NCBI GenBank assembly: GCA_016722285.1
Contig: JADKGI010000024.1
Location: 1-57,341 of the forward strand
Length of the DNA stretch: 57,341 nucleotides
Direction of reading: 5' to 3'
Source: Saprospiraceae bacterium
Lineage (GTDB): Bacteria; Bacteroidota; Bacteroidia; Chitinophagales; Saprospiraceae
The notes under the pieces are model-generated. The model searched no databases. It was not told where the DNA came from and saw only the letters and a program-made list of their open reading frames with translations. Position 1 is the stretch's first letter, and each line of letters opens with the position of its first letter. This document shows, in pieces, positions 9,707 through 18,000 of this stretch. Position numbers and translations under genes: made by a program.

Positions 9707-10242
9707 AACTCAATTTTTTTTTCGCTTATTCGGAATTCAAAAGTTGACTTTCCTGCTGCTATGATATCTCCATCTCTCAGGAAGATCTCCTCATTTGCTT
9801 CCAGTGCTTGCCCGTTGAGATATGTTTTGTTTTTACTGTTACAATCTGAAAGAATAAAATTAAAATTTCCGGAATCTCCGGCATTGCTGGCAGCTTTTAT
9901 GATGAATTGTTTCCTGGATATATATGGATCATTATTGATATGGATATCAGCCGTAAAAGTAGATGAATTTCTGCCTGCAATATTCTCATTTTCTGCCAAA
10001 ACAAACTCACTTATGATTACATTATCACTTGTATGAATAAGCTTTCCTATCTGATTTGATTGAGTTGGTTTCTTGATGACGATCGTCATATCACCATCAT
10101 CCATATCTATCAAATCCGGTATAATCGCTTTGCCACACGCCGTGTTTAGACAATTTAACCGCACCTTTTTGCCAATATATTTTCTGACATTACTGATTTG
10201 GTTTACCCTACCACAGGAAGGACATGTGACGTTTTTAAACAT
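9703..10242 (-). CDS. Zinc-ribbon FHA-domain protein
   Basis: 179 residues. The N-terminus carries a zinc-ribbon-like knuckle with Cys at 7, 10, 31 and 36. Residues ~85-175 are an FHA domain: AGRNSS near its start, then YISRKQ, the NKTYLNG loop in the place of the usual NGT loop, and DGDII. FHA domains bind phosphothreonine peptides, so this is a likely reader of Ser/Thr kinase output. It is encoded between an acidic protein (14 nt gap) and the PP2C phosphatase (4 nt overlap), the same operon logic as kinase-phosphatase-FHA clusters elsewhere. It is soluble, with no signal peptide. Confidence 0.85.
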   Translation of the reverse strand: MFKNVTCPSCGRVNQISNVRKYIGKKVRLNCLNTACGKAIIPDLIDMDDGDMTIVIKKPTQSNQIGKLIHTSDNVIISEFVLAENENIAGRNSSTFTADIHINNDPYISRKQFIIKAASNAGDSGNFNFILSDCNSKNKTYLNGQALEANEEIFLRDGDIIAAGKSTFEFRISEKKIEF

Positions 10243-10256
10243 GGCTCAAGTTGTCT

Positions 10257-10736
10257 CTATAATTCATTAAACTCATTCATATCTATATCATCCACCATAT
10301 CCGGAAGATCAATATTACTGATTGCGTCATCATGAAATATATTTTGATCCTGCATTGTCGGGTCATGATGATCAGGTACAATACTTATATCATCGTGATC
10401 AACCTGATGATATTCCGTCTCCCAGACAGGATTGATAGAATTATCGTCAATAATAATATGGTGATCAGTTACATCAATATGTGTGTCCGGATGCACTTCT
10501 ACTGATTCAATATTAAAACTATAGTCGGCCACCCCATCAAAATTAATATCAATTGCTGCAATGTCAATCACGCCATCATGATCTTCATCTATGACTTCTA
10601 CGGTCATGATATGTTCTTCACCAAAACTAAGTGTAGTAATATTTCCATCACTATTTGATATAAGCAGCTTGGATTCATCTAAATCAAGTTTTTCATTTAA
10701 TCCGGCATAATAAGATTGCTTATCATGATCTGACAT
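10257..10736 (-). CDS. Acidic protein with an EF-hand-like motif
   Basis: 159 residues, very rich in Asp and His and with no signal peptide. The central part reads DEDHDGVIDIAAIDINFDGVADY: two DxDxDG-type loops spaced like EF-hand or dockerin-type Ca sites. The C-terminal half is low-complexity Asp/His/Ile. It overlaps the 3' end of the upstream membrane-protein gene by 40 nt in another frame and is followed 14 nt later by the FHA gene. I do not recognise a family. By context it is a component or substrate of the signalling operon; calcium binding is inferred from the motif only. Confidence 0.65.
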   Translation of the reverse strand: MSDHDKQSYYAGLNEKLDLDESKLLISNSDGNITTLSFGEEHIMTVEVIDEDHDGVIDIAAIDINFDGVADYSFNIESVEVHPDTHIDVTDHHIIIDDNSINPVWETEYHQVDHDDISIVPDHHDPTMQDQNIFHDDAISNIDLPDMVDDIDMNEFNEL

Positions 10737-11137
10737 ACTTTCCCATTCTTCCTTAAAGAAAGTATTGTATGTTTTCCATGATATTCAAAGATACCACCTG
10801 GTCCCTGCACAGTTCGCTGCTGAGCAAAGGCATCTTCAAAATTTTCGGCATGGTCAGCTGTAGGGATAATTCTATTGTCAAGATTAGTGCTTACATAAGT
10901 TCCGGGGTTTTTAGAAATTTCTTCCACTGTTACAGGTTTTACATGTGCCTCAGGTTCAGGCTCAGTTTCAAGTATAGGGCTAAAATATCTGCCTGAAACG
11001 AATACTGTTCCTGCCACCAGGCCAGCTGCAACGCCAATTTTTCCTTGATGATTGAGTATGGCTTCTTTTATTCTACCAGTAAGAGGGATATTGAGTTTTC
11101 TATCTGATAAAAGAGCGTTTGTCTGTATTGTTTCCAT
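10697..11137 (-). CDS. Single-span membrane protein of the FHA/PP2C operon
   Basis: 146 residues, first gene of the four-gene operon that ends with PP2C. A transmembrane or hydrophobic segment (IGVAAGLVAGTVFVSGRYF, about residues 33-52) follows a basic N-terminus. Then comes a Glu/Pro-rich segment and a C-terminal part with GPGGIFEYHGKHTI. No known family is recognised. The start at 11137 sits 58 nt downstream of the paired TTTCATACA-like site and 21 nt downstream of a perfect TAnnTTTG element, which supports this start and its place at the head of the operon. Confidence 0.65.
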   Translation of the reverse strand: METIQTNALLSDRKLNIPLTGRIKEAILNHQGKIGVAAGLVAGTVFVSGRYFSPILETEPEPEAHVKPVTVEEISKNPGTYVSTNLDNRIIPTADHAENFEDAFAQQRTVQGPGGIFEYHGKHTILSLRKNGKVCQIMISNLIMPD

Positions 11138-11157
11138 TTTTATTACTTTTTATATTA

Positions 11158-11227
11158 CAAAGTTATGCCAGCACCATTGGTACATTTCTATTTTTGTATG
11201 AAACGAAAGAAAAAATGTACGAAATGA
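11158..11227 (-). promoter_or_regulatory. Paired direct repeat and -7 element, FHA/PP2C operon
   Basis: Read on the minus strand: TTTCGTACA and then TTTCATACA, 21 bp apart (plus-strand TGTACGAAA at 216-224 and TGTATGAAA at 195-203 of 11xxx). TAACTTTG follows at 11165-11158, a perfect Bacteroidota -7 element, 35 bp beyond the second repeat. The pair would sit around -40 to -70, where a LytTR activator binds. Site A of five. Confidence 0.7.
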
Positions 11228-11252
11228 ATTTTTCTTTAAATTTCATCTCCAT

Positions 11253-11924
11253 TTACTTTTGATAAACTGCATCACATCTTTCATTAATACACCTTTTTCG
11301 TCCATCATAATAAGCGTAATTATTATTAATCAGTTTAATTCTGCATTTGGGACATACCAGCTTATCCTCATACTTCAATCTAAGCTTATCCATTTCTTCG
11401 TTCCTTTTAGCAGTTGATTGAGTAAATACACTGCCAACCAGAGATATCATACCAGCACTAGCCATCAATAAATATCGAAGATTGGGGTTGGGCACTAGTT
11501 GCGGGTAAAAAACTAAAATACAAAGCACAATTAAAGTGATCCCTATCCTGATTATGACTGGCCCTTTAGGTTGGTTAATGAGCTTATCTTTCTTTTCCTG
11601 ATAATCTTTAAAGCTTTTCATCATTTCCGCATATTCCTTATGGAAGTCGGTCTTTGATGTTCTGAATTTATCAAATATTTTCTGAAAAAACAATTTCATA
11701 TCAGGCTTATAATCTCCAAAAGAAATGATGTCATCACCATGGAGCTTTACTTTTTTAATACGGCGATCATTGATAAAAGTACCATTTTTTGATCCTGTAT
11801 CTTCCAGTGTAATGTCATCATAATATCTTATATTAAGTACGGCGTGGTGTTTACTTATAGTATGTTCTTTCAATACGATATCAGATTGTTCATCTCTGCC
11901 TATGCTCAACTGCAATTCATTCAT
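11253..11924 (-). CDS. FHA-domain membrane protein with zinc knuckle
   Basis: 223 residues. Residues 1-75 are an FHA domain with the three canonical elements: GRDEQSD, SKHHA and KNGTFIND. A helical linker follows, then two hydrophobic segments (IGITLIVLCILVFYPQ at ~130-150 and YLLMASAGMISLVGSVF at ~155-172). A cytoplasmic zinc-binding tail has CPKC and CINERC. The FHA head would read phosphothreonine at the inner membrane. It overlaps the LytTR gene upstream by 8 nt, so caspase, LytTR and this FHA protein form one transcription unit. A partner kinase is probably the transmembrane kinase at 27622-31061 (inference). Confidence 0.85.
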   Translation of the reverse strand: MNELQLSIGRDEQSDIVLKEHTISKHHAVLNIRYYDDITLEDTGSKNGTFINDRRIKKVKLHGDDIISFGDYKPDMKLFFQKIFDKFRTSKTDFHKEYAEMMKSFKDYQEKKDKLINQPKGPVIIRIGITLIVLCILVFYPQLVPNPNLRYLLMASAGMISLVGSVFTQSTAKRNEEMDKLRLKYEDKLVCPKCRIKLINNNYAYYDGRKRCINERCDAVYQK

Positions 11925-12615
11925 TGCCCTTTAATATTTTTTTGACTTTTACCTCCAATAATTGCGAAACTTCCAACGGTTTTTGACTCTTGTAAAAATG
12001 CACCGAACTGTTTTTACATGCTTTGACATTACGGAAGTTCAGGATAAGTGAGCGGTGCACACGTTGAAAATAATCAAAACAATCTATTAGCTCAGAAAAC
12101 GTTCCTAGTTGTCTGGTAAGTACCAGGCATTTATCACTGCTTTGATGGATCATAGTATAATTACCTGCTGCCTGCAGATATAGTATGTCACTATGTTTTA
12201 TTTTCATGATGCCTTCATCTGTTTTTATCACCATTTCCTGGTCAGTAATTTCCCTGCTTTTCTCCCATTTGTGGTATGCAAAAGAAAGTTTTTCAGAAAC
12301 TACGGGGTAAGAATCAAAATGAAAAACATCCATTCGCCATGCTTTAAGTGCTATACTTTCATCACTTAGCAGTACTATTTTTACATGCTTGTGAGCAGAA
12401 GCCAACGATTGTAGAAAGATTTGGTCTTCTACATTTATTTTTTCACTAAAATAAAAAAGCAGTACCTGATCATCTATCCCTGCTACAAGTTGCTCAAGAT
12501 GTATCAGATCCCTGATAAAATATTGGGTATAGGGCCGCGAATAGGTAAATCTGAATTGTGAAATTGCCTCCTTAAGACTTTCATTCTTTTTATAAAACGC
12601 CAGATAATCCATCAT
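11917..12615 (-). CDS. LytTR-family DNA-binding regulator
   Basis: 232 residues. Residues ~130-230 are a LytTR DNA-binding domain: VIKTDEGIMKIKHSDILYL at its start, then AAGNYTMIH and the hallmark FQRVHRSLILNF. The N-terminal ~120 residues have the size of a receiver but lack the Asp-Asp pocket and phosphoacceptor Asp I would expect, so it may be a pseudo-receiver or another sensor fold. It is encoded 3 nt after the caspase gene and overlaps the FHA gene. LytTR proteins bind two ~9-bp direct repeats ~21 bp apart. Exactly such sites precede this operon and four others in the window, so it is the best candidate for their regulator, including its own. Confidence 0.88.
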   Translation of the reverse strand: MMDYLAFYKKNESLKEAISQFRFTYSRPYTQYFIRDLIHLEQLVAGIDDQVLLFYFSEKINVEDQIFLQSLASAHKHVKIVLLSDESIALKAWRMDVFHFDSYPVVSEKLSFAYHKWEKSREITDQEMVIKTDEGIMKIKHSDILYLQAAGNYTMIHQSSDKCLVLTRQLGTFSELIDCFDYFQRVHRSLILNFRNVKACKNSSVHFYKSQKPLEVSQLLEVKVKKILKGNE

Positions 12616-12618
12616 TTT

Positions 12619-13407
12619 TTAGTTTAAATTGGCAATGACTAATTTTTTATCAAAATTACCAATTAATAGCGGACATTGATACTTAGTCGATATGATTTTT
12701 GAAGTAGCAAAAGTATTATTTCTAAAAAAATAAAATAATTCATCTATCTGTACGTAATTATCTTTATTAAAATCAGCTTCACCCCTTAGTCCTGCGCATA
12801 AAAAGAAAGTGAAAAGACCATGGCCTACAATACCTAATTCCATGGATTCTTCTGCAACACCAGAGCCTAAAAATAGAATAGTATTTTGCCCTGTTTTATT
12901 GGATGATCGGGCAGTTGAATAAGTTCTGAATTTCTCATTCTCGTAAGCAGTAAGCTTTTTCTTTATAATTGCCGCAGAGTTACAGGCATCCATGAAGATC
13001 AGCTTTTCTTTTGCACTGATATATTTTATCCCCAGCTTTAGATCTTCATAAGGCAACATACCTGATTTCATATAGCTATCAGATACATAAATGCCTTCAT
13101 CAGATCCATGCCCGGAGTAATAGAAAATAAAGGTATCTTCTTCTTTAATTACTTTTATATATCGGATCAGGTGGGCAACTATATTTTCGGGAGTAGCATC
13201 GTCGTCCAGCAACACATTCCACTCCACATCCATTAAGGGATTGATGTGTTTTAAAGTGGCATAAAATAGGATGGCGTCATCTTTTGCATGCCTCAAATTT
13301 TTCTGATAAACATAATTATCCACTCCTATGATAAATCCGTACACTTTGGCTTCTATCTGTGTTGCAGCAAAGATAAAAATGGCGATTAAGATGGTAAATG
13401 TTCTCAT
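12619..13407 (-). CDS. Exported caspase-fold (C14) peptidase
   Basis: 262 residues from the ATG at 13407, which gives a clean signal peptide (MRTFTILIAIFIFAATQIEA). An alternative start at 13434 adds nine residues before it. The caspase (C14) core is complete: GFIIGVDNY strand, RHAKDDA, catalytic His100 in YYSGHGSDEG and Cys142 in FMDACNS. After the core come an LGSGVAEESMELG segment and a NKDNYVQIDELFYFF segment. Bacterial metacaspase-like enzymes cleave after basic or acidic residues in signalling or cell-death settings; specificity is unknown here. The signal peptide implies a periplasmic location, unusual for a protein in an operon with cytoplasmic LytTR and FHA proteins. It is the first gene of that operon. 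Confidence 0.85.
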   Translation of the reverse strand: MRTFTILIAIFIFAATQIEAKVYGFIIGVDNYVYQKNLRHAKDDAILFYATLKHINPLMDVEWNVLLDDDATPENIVAHLIRYIKVIKEEDTFIFYYSGHGSDEGIYVSDSYMKSGMLPYEDLKLGIKYISAKEKLIFMDACNSAAIIKKKLTAYENEKFRTYSTARSSNKTGQNTILFLGSGVAEESMELGIVGHGLFTFFLCAGLRGEADFNKDNYVQIDELFYFFRNNTFATSKIISTKYQCPLLIGNFDKKLVIANLN

Positions 13408-13431
13408 GATATTATTTTTGATTTGACCATA

Positions 13432-13500
13432 CAAATATCAGGAATGCAGGCTTAGTCCTTAAATTATATGTATGAAACAGCATAAATAATGTGTGAAGTG
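13432..13500 (-). promoter_or_regulatory. Paired direct repeat and -7 element, caspase/LytTR operon
   Basis: On the minus strand CTTCACACA and GTTTCATACA lie 21 bp apart (plus strand TGTGTGAAG from 490 and TGTATGAAAC from 469 of 13xxx). GATATTTG at 13439-13432 (7 of 8 to TAnnTTTG) follows 35 bp after the second repeat. Its place ahead of the LytTR operon implies autoregulation. Site B of five. Confidence 0.65.
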
Positions 13501-13552
13501 ATTCTGCCATACTATTATATCGCTTTGAATGACTAAAAATACACATTCTGAC

Positions 13553-13590
13553 AAAACCCACCACAATTACAAATTATTGTGGTGGGTTTT
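13553..13590. terminator. 15-bp hairpin between divergent signalling and hicB genes
   Basis: AAAACCCACCACAAT (13553-13567) and its perfect reverse complement (13576-13590) with an 8-nt loop. The stem ends in T4 on either strand, so it could terminate in both directions. It isolates the caspase promoter from hicB. A regulatory hairpin is an alternative. Confidence 0.6.
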
Positions 13591-13639
13591 AATAGAAGCT
13601 TTTTGATATTTTTATACCATCGATTATTATAAGAATGCA

Positions 13640-13647
13640 TAACTTTG
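13640..13647 (+). promoter_or_regulatory. Likely -7 element for hicB
   Basis: TAACTTTG is a perfect match to the Bacteroidota TAnnTTTG element, 27 nt before the hicB start. I do not see a convincing -33 TTG at the usual spacing. Confidence 0.4.
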
Positions 13648-13673
13648 TATAATTAAATTCTAAATATTTTGCG

Positions 13674-13886
13674 ATGGAAAAGAAATATCCGATTATAATT
13701 GAAACAGACGAAGATGGGATTTTAATATTAAGCTGTCCTTTATTCAAAGGTTGTCACGCCTACGGCCATACAATGGAAGAAGCCATGCAAAATATAACTG
13801 CAGTCATTGAGCTTAGTGCTGCAGAAGAAGTCGTGATGGGCAACAATATTTATATCGGTTTGAAAGAATTATCTCTTCAAGCATAA
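13674..13886 (+). CDS. hicB: HicB-family antitoxin-like protein, no HicA partner
   Basis: 70 residues with the HicB partial RNase-H fold: IIIETDEDGILILSCP, then CHAYGHTMEEAMQNI, the usual FPGChaqGdtleEAl-like signature. HicB normally pairs with the small RNA-targeting toxin HicA. No HicA-like gene lies on either side, and there is no C-terminal DNA-binding domain, so this is a solo HicB. Such solos are common and may act as regulators or as remnants. The next 180 nt contain CAAC/ATCAACC-type repeats before higB. Confidence 0.8.
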   Translation: MEKKYPIIIETDEDGILILSCPLFKGCHAYGHTMEEAMQNITAVIELSAAEEVVMGNNIYIGLKELSLQA

Positions 13887-13898
13887 TGTCAGTATTTC

Positions 13899-13950
13899 CA
13901 ACTATCAACCATCAACTCATAAACCATCAACTTTCGACTATCAACCTATT
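13899..13950 (+). repeat. Degenerate CAACCATCAAC-type repeat
   Basis: A short run of overlapping ATCAACC / CATCAAC / ATAAACC units directly after hicB. It is the shortest of four related low-complexity tracts in the window. Confidence 0.5.
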
Positions 13951-14046
13951 CCATGAGAGTTCAAAACCCAACCCCCAAAACTAGATTAACAACCCTACTA
14001 TTGAAAAAATATCGTAAGAAAAACTTCGCAATTCGAGAACTTAATT

Positions 14047-14054
14047 TATATTTG
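14047..14054 (+). promoter_or_regulatory. Likely -7 element for higBA
   Basis: TATATTTG is a perfect TAnnTTTG match, 19 nt before the higB start. Toxin-antitoxin operons usually repress this promoter themselves; no clear operator palindrome is visible here. Confidence 0.45.
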
Positions 14055-14072
14055 TGAAGAGTTTAGAAATAA

Positions 14073-14369
14073 ATGGAAAGAATTTTTTCAAAAAGTACAT
14101 TAGGAGAATTTTGGGAGCGCTATGCAGATTCAGAACAATATTTAAAAACTTGGCATGAAACAGTAAAAAAGGCTGATTGGAAATCACCTGCCGACGTCAA
14201 ACAAACATATTCAAACGCTTCGATATTGAAAAATAATAGAATTGTATTTAATATTAAAGGAAATTCATACCGGTTAATAGCCAAATTTAATTTTGAAAAA
14301 CAATGGGTGTTTATTAGATTTATAGGAACCCACCAGGAAGATGATAAAATAGATGCAAACACCATTTAA
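14073..14369 (+). CDS. higB: HigB-family mRNA interferase toxin
   Basis: 98 residues, full length for the family. It carries the HigB signature: NRIVFNIKGNSYRLIAKFNF followed by a FIRFIGTHQEDDKID strand-turn with His. HigB toxins cleave mRNA on translating ribosomes. It lies 11 nt upstream of the antitoxin gene in the toxin-first order typical of higBA. The small upstream intergenic region has a good TAnnTTTG element. Confidence 0.88.
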   Translation: MERIFSKSTLGEFWERYADSEQYLKTWHETVKKADWKSPADVKQTYSNASILKNNRIVFNIKGNSYRLIAKFNFEKQWVFIRFIGTHQEDDKIDANTI

Positions 14370-14380
14370 AACAGAAAACA

Positions 14381-14749
14381 ATGAATATAAGACCTCTAAA
14401 AACAGAAAAAGATTATAGAGAAGCATTAAAAAGAATGGAAGAAATTTTTGACGCTGAAATTGGAAGTTTGGATAGTGACGAGGCTGACATTTTAGGGATG
14501 ATGATTGACGAATACGAGAAGAAGCATTACCATATTGAAACACCAGACCCAATAGAAGCGATAAAAATCAGAATGGAAGAAATGCAGTTGAAGCAAGTTG
14601 ATTTAGTTGATGCAATAGGAGGTGAAAGTAGGGTTTCAGAAGTGTTAAATAGAAAGAGAAAATTAACAGTGGGAATGATAAGAAATTTGACTAGACGCTT
14701 AAATTTATCTTCAGAAATTTTAATTAGCGAATATAATTTAATTAAGTAG
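14381..14749 (+). CDS. higA: HigA-family antitoxin
   Basis: 122 residues. The N-terminal half is an acidic helical toxin-binding segment (KTEKDYREALKRMEEIF). The C-terminal half is a helix-turn-helix (MQLKQVDLVDAIGGESRVSE, then VLNRKRKLTVGMIRNL). It would neutralise HigB and repress the operon. Both genes look intact, so the pair is probably functional. Confidence 0.9.
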   Translation: MNIRPLKTEKDYREALKRMEEIFDAEIGSLDSDEADILGMMIDEYEKKHYHIETPDPIEAIKIRMEEMQLKQVDLVDAIGGESRVSEVLNRKRKLTVGMIRNLTRRLNLSSEILISEYNLIK

Positions 14750-14759
14750 GGTTCTGGGA

Positions 14760-15015
14760 CTTAACCCAAATGTCAACCCCAAAAGTCAATTCCTTAAAGA
14801 CCAAAGATGAATACCCACGGACGAAAGACCAAGACCTACTAGCCAAAACCCATAAACCGTCAACAATAAACCCATAAACAATAAACAAATCAACCATAAA
14901 CCATAAACTATAAACCTTCCACAATAAACCTTAACCTTAAAGACCAAAACCTGTACCGACCCCATAAACCTTAAACCCATAAACTATAAACCATACACCT
15001 CTCACAATAAACCTT
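14760..15015. repeat. ATAAACC / AAAGACC degenerate repeat tract
   Basis: ~250 nt of degenerate short units: ATAAACC, ATAAACT, ACAATAAACC and AAAGACCA in changing order. On the minus strand it reads as GGTTTAT/GGTCTTT units immediately 3' of the stop codon of the large SprB-type gene. Related tracts occur at 19990-20065 and 26540-26712, also directly 3' of minus-strand genes. No coding potential is seen. Confidence 0.8.
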
Positions 15016-15021
15016 AAAACC

Positions 15022-18000
15022 TCACTTCACCACCGTCAAAGCCTTCTTAATCGTAAACCCATATACTTGAAAGACATAATAGTACACTCCCCCGGGATAT
15101 CCATCAGCATTCCAGTCATTCTGATAGCCTTTGGCATGAAATACCTGCTGTCCCCATCTGTTATATATCCACAACTCCGAGTCAGAAATGGGTGCTTGTG
15201 AAAATTGCAGTGTATTATTGGCACCTTCCTGCGGGGTGATTAATGTAGTTAAAATAAGGCCTTTCAGCTTTTCATTCATGAGTATCAGTTGTGAAGTACT
15301 GCAATTTTTACACTGATCCAATACTGAGATAACAATCAAAATATGTTCGGTGAAATCATCTTTTACTTCAAATTTTAATTGCCCGTTGGTAGAAATTGAA
15401 ATAATTCTTAAATATTCAGAAGGAAATTTGCCTAAAATAAGTGTTGGGTTATTGATTTTAATAACATCATTACTGATAAGATTGATGTCATACATATTAC
15501 CTGAAGAGACATAAACCATATCATCAGTTGATTTTGGGTATTCGCTATTAGTATAATCAATTATCGCAAAAACACCAGTGGTTTTGCACCCGTTAGTATC
15601 TGTAACTGTAACAGTATAATTACCACCATTCAACCCTGTTAGGATTGAAGTATTTGTATTTTGGTTCGGACTCTAGGTATAATTATACCCTGCCTTACCT
15701 CCTGATGGGATTAATGAAATTGACCCTGGAATATTACAATCAGGCTGAACTATTGTGGGATTCAGATTTATAGAAGCAGGCTCCGATAAAACAAATCTTA
15801 CCGTATCATTACAATTGTTGCTGTCATTGATAGTGACACTATATATTCCTGCACCAACATTATTTAAAGTGGAGCCTGTCCGCCCGTTTGACCATGAATA
15901 CACATAACTTATTCCGGTTCCCCCTGTGGCTGATATGGAAATGGGCCCATTTGTACTACCAAAGGAAGATGGATTGGTGCGTAAAGTTTTTGCAGCATCA
16001 ATCGATATTGGCCCAAATGTAGCAATGTTAAAAAATGTAGTCTCAGACCTACAGTTGCTTGCATTATTGGCAAATACCCAGTTTTGCCCTGCTATTAGAT
16101 CAGCGGCAAACATTCCCTTTGTTCCGGAAGACCAGGTATATGACAATCCAGCAGCTCCACCAATGATAGTAGCTTGTCCGGTTGACAACCCAAAACAAGT
16201 TACGTTTCTGGTTTGTGGAATGGGGAAAGTAATTTTTGAAGGTTCTGTTAAAGTAACCGACTTAGGGACTGAAGCACACATGCTGTTATCCGTAACCTGT
16301 ACGGTATATGTACCCGGGTTTAGATTTAATAGTGTTTGGGAATTGGAGATAACCGTCCCGGCGCTGTCCGTCCATTTGATATCAAACGGTCCGTTGGAAC
16401 TTAAAATATCCACCCGTACGCTTCCGTCTTTTGCACCGTTGCAGGATATACTTTTTACTACCTCCGGATTTGCACTGAGGGTCCCTTGCTGCACTAACGG
16501 GATAGATACGGAGTCTCTACAAGCATTGGCATCAGTTACCGTTACCTTGTAAGTTCCGCCAGAAAGGCCTGAAAGTGTATTCATATTACCTGCCAAAGGT
16601 GGGTTCCAGAAATAATTATATCCTGGTTTTCCTCCTATAAGATTTAAATTTATAGAGCCTAAATTACTACAATCAGGTTGTACAACTGTGCTGTTTATTT
16701 TGAGAGAATCAGGCTCTTTTACAGTAAAAAACACAGTATCCTTACAATTATTGAAGTCAATCATTCTATACGCATAATTTCCGGGAGGAATACCGTTAAG
16801 CTTTAAAGTATCGCTTTTGAGCCCAAGACCTCCAATATCAGGAAAGCCAAAAAGCGGAAAAAAACTATTGTTAGTAGAATAAGGACTGACTGTCATTGTC
16901 ACACTTCCGTCTTTGGCGTTCTTACAGCTTACATCTTTGACGGCTGCTGTCATATCAATGGTATAATCAGATGGCATAAAATAGGGTCTATTGTCGGTGG
17001 AGCAACCATTTCCATCAGAAATTCTAAGGGTAAAATTTCCTGCACGCGGTGAATATAAATATGGAGGCTTAATCCTGAAATTTATTCCACTGTTAATTAT
17101 AAGATTATAAGGATCACCAGTGCTGAATGGAGTTCCACCGGATGCAGAAATTTCTACTTTACCGGATACTCCAGCTTGGTCACAAGCTGCATTGTTTAAA
17201 ATCTTCACATCCATCAGAAGGGGCGCCCGAACCAACTCAAAGCTATCCATCTTTTTACAGCCTGTGCTAAAATCAGTAATGGTAACGGTATATTTGCCTA
17301 CCCCTATATCTTTGAGTAAAAAAGAATCCCCTGCTATTGTGCTCACTAAGTTTGACCATTCATAAATAAATGGCCCGATACCCCCTTGTAAATTTGAAAT
17401 TTTGATTGATCCATTTTTTCTGTCGGCACACAAAGGATCTGTTTTTAATTTATCATAAGTGATCGGAATATTGTTGCTAATAGTTATAGAATCGGTAACC
17501 TTTAGTCCGTTATTATCAGTAATTACGATTATATACTTCTTTTGAGGTAAATTTATCATGGGAATTCTCTGCCCGTCAGCAATCGCCGATCCTGTAAATT
17601 CTCCGGCGTTTATGTTATAGGAATATGGTGCCAACCCACCGGTGGCATAAAAGGTGAGGGAACCTTTATCGGTAGTATTTATGATGTCAGCATCACATTT
17701 ATTTATGAATATGGATAAAGTGTTGGTTTTGATGTCAATACTTGCAGGTGTGGTATTCACCTTGTTTAAACACACCGTCTTTCCTGAAATTTCCCGACAG
17801 ACCTCCATTTCCAGGATGTTGCCATTTATAGTAATCGGAGTAGAATTACCTGGATCCCCTATGATATCAAAACAAAGGGTAAAAAGTACTTTACCGTCAG
17901 GAATCGTGGTAGGATCACTGGCCCAGACAAAATTAATAAATCCCTTAACTTTGGAACTACAATTAAATAATTCTCCGAAAATATTATTTCTTAATCCAGG

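Noticed and set aside
14760..15015. Repeat tract considered as a CRISPR array
   Set aside because: Units are 7-9 nt, degenerate and without unique spacers; no cas genes are present.
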